Of a stretch of 64,000 bases of DNA, positions 9,375-19,132 are shown in pieces; the first letter of the stretch is position 1; each line of letters starts with the position of its first letter. The notes beneath the pieces were generated by a model, which saw nothing but the letters and a program-made list of their open reading frames with translations, did no database searches and was not told where the DNA came from. Origin of the DNA: Saccharicrinis fermentans DSM 9555 = JCM 21142 (GTDB taxonomy: Bacteria; Bacteroidota; Bacteroidia; Bacteroidales; Marinilabiliaceae). The stretch covers positions 1,364,398 to 1,428,397 of the forward strand of contig NZ_KI912107.1 of NCBI RefSeq assembly GCF_000517085.1. Direction: 5' to 3'. A program made the position numbers and the translations under genes.

Positions 9375-9485
9375 ATGGATATGGCTAGAGTAGATAAAGA
9401 GATTAAAAAGGTGAAGCAGTTAAAGTCAATTTTATATGTTGTTTTTGCACTCATTATTGTTGTTGTAATTGGTCTCTTTATATAA
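9375..9485 (+). CDS. Possible 36-aa single-pass membrane protein upstream of SusC
   Basis: ATG at 9375, stop at 9483-9485. The peptide begins MDMARVDKEIKKVKQ and ends with an uninterrupted hydrophobic run of about 18 residues (LYVVFALIIVVVIGLFI). A charged, helical N-terminus followed by one transmembrane helix is a coherent small-protein design, and the frame has no internal stop. It lies 79 bp upstream of the first SusC gene of this PUL on the same strand. I do not recognise a family. It could be chance, or the leftover tail of a longer gene, since no ribosome-binding site is obvious. Confidence 0.4.
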   Translation: MDMARVDKEIKKVKQLKSILYVVFALIIVVVIGLFI

Positions 9486-9564
9486 AAGAATCAATCTGAG
9501 AACACGTAAACAAGTATCATTGAATTTTGCAGGTTACTAATATATTGAAAGTTAAATTATAATT

Positions 9565-12500
9565 ATGGAAAACAAATTTAAACCAATGAAGAGTATGGGA
9601 TTTTTGATTGCAATGCTTCTTTTTTGTAGCACTGTAATTTTTGCCCAAGAGCTTCAAGTGAGTGGTAAGGTTACCGATTTAGGTGGTGACCCATTACCTG
9701 GTGTCGCGGTGGTGGTTAAAGGAACAACTGTTGGCACAATAACAGGTATGAATGGGGAATATCATTTAAATGTTGAATCGGAAAAGGTTTTGGTGTTTTC
9801 ATTTATCGGAATGAAAACAAAAGAAGTGGCCGTAGGAGTAAACACTTTAATGAATGTGATCCTTGAGGATGAGACTACAGACCTTGAGGAAGTGCAAGTG
9901 ATTGCCTATGGTAGTCAGAAAAAAGTTTCTGTAGTGGGTGCTATTACTTCTGTAGGTAATAAAGATTTGGTGTCTACACCAACAGGCAGTGTGGCTAACT
10001 CTTTAGCAGGACACGTTACAGGATTAGCGTCTATTCAATCTTCAGGACAACCTGGAGCCAACGATCCGGATTTGTACATTCGTGGGATTTCAACGCTCGA
10101 CGCATCCACTTCAACACCATTAATGATGGTGGATGGTGTTGAACGTGATTTTATGCAATTAGATCCTGAAGAGATAGAGAGTATTTCTATTTTAAAGGAT
10201 GCTTCTGCCACAGCTGTTTATGGTATAAGGGGTGCAAACGGTGTTATTTTGGTGACTACCAAGCGAGGAAGTGTGGGAAAGCCTAAGATTTCAGTGAGTG
10301 CCTCAATGAGTATGCAACAGCCTACTCAGTTGTTGGATTTTGCAGATAGTTATACTTATGCCACAGTTTATAATAAAGCACAGTTAAATGATGGTATAGC
10401 AGAAGATAAATTGATGTTTTCGCAGGATGCTATTGATAATTTTAAAACAGGAGAAAACCCACTTGTGTATCCCAATACCGATTGGATGGATTATCTGTTT
10501 AAGAGTTTTGCAAAACAACATAAAGAAAATGTCAATATTACCGGAGGTTCCAAAAGGGTAAAATACTTTGTTTCTCTGGGCTTCTTTTCGCAAGACGGTA
10601 TGTTGGAGGATTTTGGTTCGCTTGATTACGACTATAATTTTGGTTATAACCGTTTTAACTATCGCTCAAATGTTGATGTAGAAGTTACTAATACAACTAC
10701 GCTGGCATTAACCATTGGAGGACGTACCGAAGATAGGGTAGAACCCAATACCAAGGAGGGTATGGATCAAATGTGGCGCCAGATATACTGGGCAGTTCCT
10801 TTTTCTGGATCAGGTGTGGTAGATGACAAATACCTAGTTAATGGAAACAACTATATTGATCTTCAGAAGAAAGATGGCTTGGATCCTTTTTACGGCAGAG
10901 GTTTTAAAGAATTTAATAAAAACACACTTAACTTCGATATTGCTTTAAAACAAAAGCTCGACTTTGTTACTGAAGGACTTCGTTTTGGTGTAAAAGCTGC
11001 CTACAATACTAGCTATAATCATAATAAAACACGCAGCACATCAGTTAGAACTTATGATCCTATATTTTTGAAAGATGCAGAAACAAATGTAAGTGCAGAA
11101 GACCCTAATGCATATGATGTTGTTTATAAAACTTCGGGATCATTTGGTAATCTAGGTTATAATGAAGATACCGATAAGGCGCGTAATTGGTATGCTGAAG
11201 CTACTTTAAACTATAATAGAAACTTCGGTCTGCACGCTGTTGGTGCACTTTTGTTATACAACCAGCGTAGAAACTATTATCCCGAACAGTATGCTGATCT
11301 TCCCACAGGATATATTGGGAGTGCGTTCCGTGCTACTTATGCCTATAATAATCGATATTTGGCTGAAATTAATATGGGATACAATGGTTCTGAGCAGTTT
11401 GACTCAAAAAAGCGTTATGGCTTATTTCCCGCAGTATCGCTTGGTTGGGTAATAACGGAAGAAGCTTTTATGCAAGGTCAAGATATACTGTCATTTTTAA
11501 AGATTAGAGGTTCTTATGGTTTAGTAGGTAATGACCGTTTAGGGGCAAATCGTTTTTTGTATTTGCCAGATGCTTATGATGTTAGTGCCGGAGGGTATAA
11601 CTTTGGTATTGATGTCCCTCAAAGTTTGCCGGGAGCATCAGAATCGCGTATAGGGAATCCTAACCTTACCTGGGAAACGGCCGTTAAGCAAAATTATGGG
11701 ATCGATGCTAAATTTTTCGATAATCAATTGTCAGTCAATGCAGATTTTTTTATAGAGGATCGAGAAGATATATTAGTAACACGAGCAACGGTTCCCGGTT
11801 ATGTGGCAGCAACTTTACCTGCGGTTAATTTGGGTGAAGTAAATAATAAAGGTGGTGAAATAGAAGTGATTTGGCGTCAAAGATTAAACGGAAACTTTAA
11901 CTATTTTATTAAACTGAATGCTTCGCATGCCAAAAATAAAATTATTTTTAAAGATGAGGTAAGACCCAATGAAAGTTATATGGCCGCTACTGGTCGTGCT
12001 GTAGGGCAACATTTTGGTTATCAAACCCTCGGCTTTTGGCAAGAGGAACATTTTGATGTTGACAACGAAGGAAGCTATACGTTAAAGCCTGAATTTGTGT
12101 CCTATCAAAACCCTCAACCTGGTGATGTACGTTACAAGGATAGAAACAATGATGGCAAGATTGATACCGACGATATTGGTTATGTCGGTTATTCAAATGT
12201 ACCGCAGACTACTCTTGGTGCTTCTTTTGGATTTGAGTATAAGGGTTTTGACTTCAAAACTGTATGGGCGGGAGCGACTAATGTATCCCGTTACCTTGAT
12301 GATACTTACAAAGTTGCATTTGGTGCTACTAAAAGTCGATCACTATTGCAATATATGGTTGATGATGCCTGGACTCCAGAAACAGCCTATTCGGCCACTT
12401 ATCCACGTATTTCTATAACTGGAGCTGACAGAAATATGCAGAAATCTGATTTGTGGGTTAAAGATGCTTCGTACTTAAGACTTAAAAATTTAGAATTAGG

Positions 12501-12684
12501 ATATACAGTGAAAGCTTCTTTTATGAATAAGCTAGGACTTAGCAATATGAGAGTTTACTTTAGTGGATATAACCTGTTGACATTTAGTAGATTGAAAATG
12601 GTAGATCCGGAAGCTAAAACGGGAAGTAATTCAGTGTATCCTGTTATGCGGGTTTATAATCTTGGCTTAAACTTGAAATTCTAA
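9565..12684 (+). CDS. SusC/RagA-like TonB-dependent outer-membrane transporter
   Basis: The protein is 1039 aa with a signal peptide to about residue 27 (TVIFAQ). The carboxypeptidase-regulatory-like sandwich spans about 30-112 (SGKVTDLGGDPLPGVAVVVKG). A TonB-box-like EEVQVIAYG follows, then the plug domain with YIRGISTL, MMVDGVER and SISILKDASATAVYGIRGANG. The rest is a 22-strand-type beta-barrel ending in a C-terminal Phe (NLGLNLKF). It imports oligosaccharides across the outer membrane with its SusD partner, driven by TonB-ExbBD. It is the first of two SusC/SusD pairs in tandem and is followed by its SusD after about 110 bp. The substrate is not encoded in the sequence in a readable way; the GH128-type enzyme at the end of the unit suggests beta-1,3-glucan. 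Confidence 0.93.
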   Translation: MENKFKPMKSMGFLIAMLLFCSTVIFAQELQVSGKVTDLGGDPLPGVAVVVKGTTVGTITGMNGEYHLNVESEKVLVFSFIGMKTKEVAVGVNTLMNVILEDETTDLEEVQVIAYGSQKKVSVVGAITSVGNKDLVSTPTGSVANSLAGHVTGLASIQSSGQPGANDPDLYIRGISTLDASTSTPLMMVDGVERDFMQLDPEEIESISILKDASATAVYGIRGANGVILVTTKRGSVGKPKISVSASMSMQQPTQLLDFADSYTYATVYNKAQLNDGIAEDKLMFSQDAIDNFKTGENPLVYPNTDWMDYLFKSFAKQHKENVNITGGSKRVKYFVSLGFFSQDGMLEDFGSLDYDYNFGYNRFNYRSNVDVEVTNTTTLALTIGGRTEDRVEPNTKEGMDQMWRQIYWAVPFSGSGVVDDKYLVNGNNYIDLQKKDGLDPFYGRGFKEFNKNTLNFDIALKQKLDFVTEGLRFGVKAAYNTSYNHNKTRSTSVRTYDPIFLKDAETNVSAEDPNAYDVVYKTSGSFGNLGYNEDTDKARNWYAEATLNYNRNFGLHAVGALLLYNQRRNYYPEQYADLPTGYIGSAFRATYAYNNRYLAEINMGYNGSEQFDSKKRYGLFPAVSLGWVITEEAFMQGQDILSFLKIRGSYGLVGNDRLGANRFLYLPDAYDVSAGGYNFGIDVPQSLPGASESRIGNPNLTWETAVKQNYGIDAKFFDNQLSVNADFFIEDREDILVTRATVPGYVAATLPAVNLGEVNNKGGEIEVIWRQRLNGNFNYFIKLNASHAKNKIIFKDEVRPNESYMAATGRAVGQHFGYQTLGFWQEEHFDVDNEGSYTLKPEFVSYQNPQPGDVRYKDRNNDGKIDTDDIGYVGYSNVPQTTLGASFGFEYKGFDFKTVWAGATNVSRYLDDTYKVAFGATKSRSLLQYMVDDAWTPETAYSATYPRISITGADRNMQKSDLWVKDASYLRLKNLELGYTVKASFMNKLGLSNMRVYFSGYNLLTFSRLKMVDPEAKTGSNSVYPVMRVYNLGLNLKF

Positions 12685-12795
12685 AACAAGCATAGAAAAA
12701 TGAATATGAAACGAGCCTGATAATGGATTTATCACTCAGATAGATAATTAAGTCTGGCGAGTTGCATGTGATCATTGAAAATAAAATTTAGACAC

Positions 12796-14577
12796 ATGAA
12801 AAATAGTAAAAATTATATATGGATGGCCCTCTTTGCATGTTTGTTTATGGCTTGCGAAGAAGTTAAATTCGGAGATGAGTTCTTGGCGAAACCGCCCAGT
12901 GGAGATGTTACTATAGATACGGTGTATAGTAACATTGTATATGCAGAACAAGCCCTTTGGAATACTTATGCTACACTACCTTATCGTATTAATAGAAATT
13001 GGAATGCCAAAGGTAATGTGATGGGGATGGATATTATGGAGAGTATTACCGATCTGGTACAGAGTCATCTTGCCTGGGGAGGTGCTGCCAAATATTATGG
13101 GGGTCAATATGATGCAGGGTCGGAAAATAGTGGTACATGGACCAAATATCATTTTACCCAAGAGGATAGTTGGACAGGTATAAGAAAAGCCTATTTATTT
13201 ATCGAAAATATTGATGGAGTACCCGATGTTAGTGAGGATTATATAAGACGTTTAAAGGCGGAGGCTAAATTAATAATTGCTATTCATTATTCTGATATGT
13301 TCAGACATTATGGTGGATTGCCTTGGATTGATAGCTCGGTGTCACCTAGCGATGATTTTAACAAACAACGATTAACTGCTAAGGAAACACTTGATAACAT
13401 TATTGACTTAATAGATGAAGCTATTGCTGATTTACCTTGGGAACTGGAAAGTAATGATAATTGGGAAGGGAGAATGCATCGTGCAGGAGCCATGGGACTC
13501 AAAGCCCGAATGTTGCTCTTTGGGGCGAGTCCCTTGTTTAATGACGATGTACCTTATTTGGCTGGAGATGCATCTAGTCAAAAGATGACTTGGTTTGGCG
13601 AAAAAGACCCTCAACTATGGGTCGAAGCCAGGGATGCTGCCAAGGCTTTGATTGATGAATTGCAGCTAAGGGGTGTATATAGTATGGTTAATACGGGTAA
13701 TCCTCGTCAGGATTTTCAGGATGGTTATTACAAAAGAGGTTTGCATGAAGTTCTAATACCCGTTCATGCCGGATATAAAACAGGAGATTATTGGTCTCAG
13801 AACTACTATTTCTACCAATCAGCAGGAGGTTATGGTACTAACTGTTGGACACAAAACTATGTGGATATGTTTCCCATGAAAAATGGAGGGGCTATTTATG
13901 ATGCCAATGGCAATCCGGCCAATGGTTACGATCCGAATGATCCTTACAAAGACAGAGATCCTCGTTTGTACGAAACTATTCTGACCAATGGAGATGAATA
14001 CTTAGGAAGAACTGCTGAAATATGGATTGGAGGGAGAGAAAGAAAAAATGTCACTTCAAAGGGGCGTATTACTGGGTATGGAGCACGAAAATTTTGGCTG
14101 GATGGAGATGCTTCTACATCTGTTAAATCTATTACGCATTGGCCCTATTTACGATTACCTGAAATTTATCTTTCTTATGCTGAGGCGATTAATGAGATAG
14201 AAGGCGGTCCTACAGCGGAGGCTTATGAATATGTTAATAAAGTGCGTTCACGAGTTGGAGTCGGAGTCTTGGAGGAAGGTTTAAATCAACAAGAATTTAG
14301 AGAAGCATTATTGCGCGAACGAGCTTGTGAATTTGGTTTGGAAGAGGTGCGATGGTTCGATCTTATTCGATGGAAACGTGAACAGGATTTCACTAAAACC
14401 TTACATGGAATGGATATTAAAAGTGGTGACGGCGCAGGTGGTCAATTAACTTACAATGTTACCGATCAACCTGAAAGATTTTGGAAAAAGGAATGGAGTC
14501 CTAAATGGTACTTGAGTGCATTCCCACCAGATGAAGTGAATAAGGATTATGGTTTGGTACAAAACCCGGGTTGGTAA
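12796..14577 (+). CDS. SusD/RagB-like surface glycan-binding lipoprotein
   Basis: The protein is 593 aa from the ATG at 12796; an in-frame TTG 21 bp earlier would place charged residues before a normal lipoprotein signal. The lipobox LFMAC gives a lipidated Cys followed by EEVKFGDE, an acidic stretch of the kind that directs lipoproteins to the cell surface in this phylum. The SusD fold is shown by TPR-like helices and by the C-terminal block with ALLRERACEFGLEEVRWFDLIRW and the end YGLVQNPGW. It caps the preceding SusC and delivers glycan to it. The long gap to SusC (111 bp) is larger than for the other pairs here but contains no clear terminator. Confidence 0.92.
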   Translation: MKNSKNYIWMALFACLFMACEEVKFGDEFLAKPPSGDVTIDTVYSNIVYAEQALWNTYATLPYRINRNWNAKGNVMGMDIMESITDLVQSHLAWGGAAKYYGGQYDAGSENSGTWTKYHFTQEDSWTGIRKAYLFIENIDGVPDVSEDYIRRLKAEAKLIIAIHYSDMFRHYGGLPWIDSSVSPSDDFNKQRLTAKETLDNIIDLIDEAIADLPWELESNDNWEGRMHRAGAMGLKARMLLFGASPLFNDDVPYLAGDASSQKMTWFGEKDPQLWVEARDAAKALIDELQLRGVYSMVNTGNPRQDFQDGYYKRGLHEVLIPVHAGYKTGDYWSQNYYFYQSAGGYGTNCWTQNYVDMFPMKNGGAIYDANGNPANGYDPNDPYKDRDPRLYETILTNGDEYLGRTAEIWIGGRERKNVTSKGRITGYGARKFWLDGDASTSVKSITHWPYLRLPEIYLSYAEAINEIEGGPTAEAYEYVNKVRSRVGVGVLEEGLNQQEFREALLRERACEFGLEEVRWFDLIRWKREQDFTKTLHGMDIKSGDGAGGQLTYNVTDQPERFWKKEWSPKWYLSAFPPDEVNKDYGLVQNPGW

Positions 14578-14601
14578 ATAAAAATTTCAAATTTGAAAAC
14601 A

Positions 14602-17406
14602 ATGAAAATGAAGTTAAATAAAACTCTTATTAAAGAGGTCCTATATTGTGGGGTGCTCTCTACGCTTCTTCTGTTTCCGTCTCGCCTTTCTGCGCAGAAA
14701 GCTAATGTCACACAAAATGACGTAGAAGTCTTTGAGATTCGCAAGAATAAGTTAGACAATCTTGGGGCGGCATCAATAAGTCAAGTTGATCATGAGGAAA
14801 TAGAAAATGTAAACAGTATTGATCCTAGTAATTCTTTCTTTGGTTTATTAAATGGTCTGCAGGTATATCAGAATAATGGTTTTGCAGGTCAACGTAGTGC
14901 GAGTTTATTGATTAGAGGAAGAAGTTCTTTACAGGACAACTCAATTCTTGTGTTGGTGGATGGCTTTGAAAGACGTCTGGACGATCTAACTACAATGGAC
15001 ATTGAAAAAGTGCAAGTGTTAAAAGATGCTGCCGCAGTCGCTATCTATGGACAACGAGGTGCTAATGGTGTTCTTTTGGTTACCACTAAAAGGGGGGGGC
15101 GTGAAGGTATGAATGTTAACGTGAAGTATGATGTAGGTGTTAGCCAGGCTTTTCGCATGCCGGATATGCTTAATGCTGCCGATTATGCCAGAGCAGTAAA
15201 TGAAGCTTTATATTATGATGGTTTGCCCATGAAGTATACTGCCCATGAAATTGCGGCATACGAAGAAGGCAATGCTTACTCTCTTTATCCTAATGTAGAT
15301 TGGGCAAATGAACTGCTAAATAAAAGTGGAACAGTTAGTAATCTTAATGTGGAATTTGATGGTGGAGGTAAAAATGTAAAGTATTATGTAGGTATTAGCC
15401 ATCAAGGTGAAAAAGGACTGCTTAGTCATGATAGATCTGAAGAGGATATCTATACTGCTTTAGAATACGACCGTTTGGGTTTTCGTTCTAACTTGGACAT
15501 CGATCTGACTAAATCGACCTTACTACGTTTAAATATTGGAGGAAATATAGTGCAGAATACCCGTGGTGGCAAATCACCAGATGATATATTTGGGGAGATA
15601 TATGGCACTCCCTCGGCAGCAATGCCAGTAAAAACCGCCAATGGCATCTGGGGAGGTACAGATATTTATAGTAATAATCCCGTAGCCTCACAAATAGCCA
15701 GCGGTAATGGAAGCACTCATGCCCGTAGTATTATGACTGACCTGACACTAGAACAAAAGCTGGATGTATTAACCGAAGGTTTAGCTGTTGATGTGACTTA
15801 TTCATACGATAATGCAGTGACTTATTGGGATGGTTATACTCGTAGTTATCAATATGAAAAAGTGACCCCAACGATGGATCAGGACGGGATGGTTACCGAT
15901 ACTACGTATGTACAGTATGGAGAGAATACCTCCCTTGATTCTTACAGTACTTTTGGAGGGCAACAGCGCTATAATGCATTTCGGACTCGCATTAAGTACG
16001 AAAAAACATGGGGCGATCATTCGCTAAACGGTTATATAATGTATCAGCAAGATAAAACAGTTAAACTGAACCAATATAATACCTACTTAAACCAGAATCT
16101 TGCTCTAAAGGCATATTATAGTTATAAACAAAAGTACCTGGCTGATTTAACTGTGTCGTATGCAGGTACTAACTGGTTGCCTGAAGGAGAACGATTTTCT
16201 GCTTATCCTGCCCTTGGCTTAGGATGGATTCTGTCAGAAGAGTCATTCTTAAGTTCTTCTGAAGTTATTGATTTCCTGAAGTTTAGAGCTTCGGCTGGTA
16301 TTTCTGGGAATAGTCTGATTATAAAGAATATTGCTGAACAACAATTTGGGAGCGGTAATGGCTATTATTGGGGTGGAAACAACAATAGTGCAAGTGGTCT
16401 GCAAGAGAAACAATTGGCTACAGATAATCCTAAAAGTGAGCATTCTTTTATGGGGAACATAGGGTTGGATGCGATTATAGCCAATAATCTATCGCTGGCA
16501 ATAGATGCATTTTATGAAAAAAGATATGACATTTTAGTTGAATCTGCCGGGGTTACATCAGGCACATTGGGTATAAGTTCGGCTTATTTACCTGTAGGAA
16601 AAGTGAAGAATGTGGGTATTGAATCAGCACTGGATTGGAAACACAATATTGGCGAGCTCAAATATAATCTAGGAGGTAATTTTAGTTTTGTTAGGAATAC
16701 CATTTTAGAGATGAATGAAGCATATCGTCCATACGAAAGTATGAAAACAACGGGGCACTCCATGGGGCAGTTTTTTGGTTACAAAAGCGAAGGTTTCTTT
16801 TCTGACGTCGCAGATATAGATAGTCATCCGGAGCAGCGTTTTTCCGAGGTGAGTCCGGGTGATATTAAGTATGTAGATCATAACAAGGATGGACGTGTGG
16901 ATGAATTCGATATTCAGGCCATTAAAGGAACGGCTGTCCCTGAAATCTATTATGCTTTTAATTTAGGTATGGAATATAAGGGCTTTGGGTTTTCTGCACT
17001 TTTTCAGGGAACAGCTAACAAAAGTGTGTTGTTAAATACGCAGGATATCTTTGTTCCTTTGCGAGATAACGGTAATATATCATCGTTTTCAGCTTCGCGG
17101 TGGACTGAAGCTACAAAAACTACTGCAAAATTACCACGATTAAGTACCCAGGAAAATCTGAACAATTACAAAAATAATGATATATGGATAGTAAATGGCT
17201 CTTTTCTAAAACTTAGAAATGCAGAGTTTTATTACAATCTGCCTGAAGATATTGCTTCTAAATTGAAAGTGGGAAGTTGTAGATTTTATATCAGAGGTAA
17301 TAATTTACTCTCGTTTGATAGCATTGGTATGATGGATCCTGAATATTTGGGAAGAGGTTATCCTACCTTACGTTCTTATTTGGCGGGTGTGAAAATCAGT
17401 TTTTAA
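14602..17406 (+). CDS. SusC-like TonB-dependent transporter lacking the N-terminal sandwich domain
   Basis: The protein is 934 aa from the ATG at 14602. The signal peptide ends at RLSAQ (about residue 32). Unlike the other three SusC proteins here, there is no carboxypeptidase-like domain. After about 30 residues the plug begins (SFFGLLNGLQVYQNNG, SLLIRGRSSL, LVLVDGFERR, VLKDAAAVAIYGQRGANG), followed by the beta-barrel to a terminal Phe (GVKISF). Lack of this domain is seen in some Bacteroidota transporters and is not by itself damage. It starts 24 bp after the upstream SusD and is followed after 36 bp by its own SusD, so the four genes are probably one transcript. Sequence divergence from the first SusC suggests a different ligand size or branching pattern. 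Confidence 0.9.
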   Translation: MKMKLNKTLIKEVLYCGVLSTLLLFPSRLSAQKANVTQNDVEVFEIRKNKLDNLGAASISQVDHEEIENVNSIDPSNSFFGLLNGLQVYQNNGFAGQRSASLLIRGRSSLQDNSILVLVDGFERRLDDLTTMDIEKVQVLKDAAAVAIYGQRGANGVLLVTTKRGGREGMNVNVKYDVGVSQAFRMPDMLNAADYARAVNEALYYDGLPMKYTAHEIAAYEEGNAYSLYPNVDWANELLNKSGTVSNLNVEFDGGGKNVKYYVGISHQGEKGLLSHDRSEEDIYTALEYDRLGFRSNLDIDLTKSTLLRLNIGGNIVQNTRGGKSPDDIFGEIYGTPSAAMPVKTANGIWGGTDIYSNNPVASQIASGNGSTHARSIMTDLTLEQKLDVLTEGLAVDVTYSYDNAVTYWDGYTRSYQYEKVTPTMDQDGMVTDTTYVQYGENTSLDSYSTFGGQQRYNAFRTRIKYEKTWGDHSLNGYIMYQQDKTVKLNQYNTYLNQNLALKAYYSYKQKYLADLTVSYAGTNWLPEGERFSAYPALGLGWILSEESFLSSSEVIDFLKFRASAGISGNSLIIKNIAEQQFGSGNGYYWGGNNNSASGLQEKQLATDNPKSEHSFMGNIGLDAIIANNLSLAIDAFYEKRYDILVESAGVTSGTLGISSAYLPVGKVKNVGIESALDWKHNIGELKYNLGGNFSFVRNTILEMNEAYRPYESMKTTGHSMGQFFGYKSEGFFSDVADIDSHPEQRFSEVSPGDIKYVDHNKDGRVDEFDIQAIKGTAVPEIYYAFNLGMEYKGFGFSALFQGTANKSVLLNTQDIFVPLRDNGNISSFSASRWTEATKTTAKLPRLSTQENLNNYKNNDIWIVNGSFLKLRNAEFYYNLPEDIASKLKVGSCRFYIRGNNLLSFDSIGMMDPEYLGRGYPTLRSYLAGVKISF

Positions 17407-17442
17407 TCAGGAAGACATATTTTAATAATACAAATTTGTAAC

Positions 17443-19104
17443 ATGATGAGAATTAATATCAAACATATATTATTGGGTTTTATCTGTTCCCTTTGTCTGG
17501 TGGGATGTGATTTTCTTGATTATGAAGAGAATTCATACTTGATAGAGGAAGATGTTTTTACGGATTTTAGTAGAACAAAAAACTTTTTGACCGACATATA
17601 TGGTCGTTTACCTGTAGACTTTGGTACTATTGATGGTGCCATTCGTGGAGCAGGAGTTGATGAGGCAGAACATTTGTACACCACATCAGGTGTACAAAAA
17701 TATAATGATGGTTCATGGTCCGCTATCAATGTTGTAGACAGTCGTTGGAGTGAATATTATGGAGCCATAAGAGCGGCTAATAAATTTTTAATAAATATCC
17801 AAGGCCAGGAATTTGAAGAGGAAAAGTACAATGATGGATATCCCGAAATGATGAAGCAATTTAATAACTATCCATTTGAAGCCCGTTTTCTTCGTGCATT
17901 TTTTTATTTTGAGTTGGTTAAACGTTATGGAGATATCCCTTTATATGACGATGTGTTAACAGAAGAAGAAGCTAATCAAATAGGAAAATCATCGTTTGAT
18001 GACGTGATTGACTTTATTGTTTCGGAATGTACTGATGTTGCCGAAGTGTTGCCTGAGAACTATAGTTCTATGCCCAATGGAGAAACAGGCAGGGCCACAA
18101 AGGGTGCTGCTTTGGCACTGAAAGCTAGAGCTTTGTTGTATGCAGCAAGTCCTTTACATAACCAAAATAATGATTTGAGTAAATGGAAAGAGGCAGCTAA
18201 AGCAGCCAAAGAAGTGCTGGATATGAGTTATGAACTTGAGCCTAGCTATGCTGGTGTTGTAAACAACAGATCAAGTAAAGAGCTTATCTTTGAACGCAGA
18301 CAAGGTAATTCTCGTTCTTTTGAGGTTAATAATTTTCCAATTGGTGTACAAGGAGGAAAAACCTCTACGTGCCCAACGCAAAATCTAGTGGATGCCTACG
18401 AAATGTTAAATGGTGATGTATTCGATTGGAGCAATCCATTACATGCTAACTCACCCTATGCAAATCGCGACCCTAGATTGACACAAACGATATTGTATAA
18501 TGGTAGTATCTGGAAAGGAAAATCGATTCAGACCTTTAAAGGAGGATTGAATGCACCTCCATTAACGAATGCCACTGTTACTGGTTATTACCTCAAAAAA
18601 TACCTCATTGAGAGTATCGATATTCCTCCACATGTTACCCCGACAAACAAAGAGCATGTATGGGTTATATTCCGTTTGGGAGAGATGTATTTGAATTATG
18701 CCGAAGCCATGAACGAAGCTTATGGGAGTCCGGAATTGGATCCAGATAGTTATGGAATGACAGCTCTTGCAGCTGTTAATGCAATACGAGAGAGGGCAAT
18801 GATGCCTGATTTCCCTGCAGGGATGTCTCAGGAAGAGTTTCGCACGCGCTTGCGAAATGAACGACGTGTAGAGCTGGCCTTTGAAGATCATCGATTCTGG
18901 GATGTTCGTCGTTGGAAAGTGGGAGAGGAAACAAAAGATATTTATGGTGTCGAGATTGAACAAGATAATTATGGTATTAAAACTTACACTAAGGTATTGA
19001 TAGAGAGTAGGATATTTGATGACCAAATGAATCTTTATCCCATACCGCAGCAAGAACTGTTTGTTAATCCCAAATTATTGCCGCAAAATGCTGGTTGGGA
19101 GTAA
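17443..19104 (+). CDS. SusD/RagB-like surface glycan-binding lipoprotein (second pair)
   Basis: The protein is 553 aa. The signal peptide ends in the lipobox CLVGC, followed by DFLDYEENS, a Cys-plus-acidic pattern that favours export to the cell surface. Domain signatures are YPFEARFLRAFFYFELVKRYGDIP in the N-terminal part, ALALKARALLYAASPLHN in the middle, and RTRLRNERRVELAFEDHRFWDVRRW near residue 490, ending QNAGWE. It partners the preceding SusC. The GH128-like gene starts 28 bp after its stop, so the hydrolase is translated from the same message. Confidence 0.92.
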   Translation: MMRINIKHILLGFICSLCLVGCDFLDYEENSYLIEEDVFTDFSRTKNFLTDIYGRLPVDFGTIDGAIRGAGVDEAEHLYTTSGVQKYNDGSWSAINVVDSRWSEYYGAIRAANKFLINIQGQEFEEEKYNDGYPEMMKQFNNYPFEARFLRAFFYFELVKRYGDIPLYDDVLTEEEANQIGKSSFDDVIDFIVSECTDVAEVLPENYSSMPNGETGRATKGAALALKARALLYAASPLHNQNNDLSKWKEAAKAAKEVLDMSYELEPSYAGVVNNRSSKELIFERRQGNSRSFEVNNFPIGVQGGKTSTCPTQNLVDAYEMLNGDVFDWSNPLHANSPYANRDPRLTQTILYNGSIWKGKSIQTFKGGLNAPPLTNATVTGYYLKKYLIESIDIPPHVTPTNKEHVWVIFRLGEMYLNYAEAMNEAYGSPELDPDSYGMTALAAVNAIRERAMMPDFPAGMSQEEFRTRLRNERRVELAFEDHRFWDVRRWKVGEETKDIYGVEIEQDNYGIKTYTKVLIESRIFDDQMNLYPIPQQELFVNPKLLPQNAGWE

Positions 19105-19132
19105 AATACTTATTTCAAAAAATCATAAAAAA

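Noticed and set aside
18562-19053. 163-codon minus-strand ORF
   Set aside because: It lies wholly inside the SusD gene at 17443-19104 in an opposing frame and has no recognisable domain or start context.
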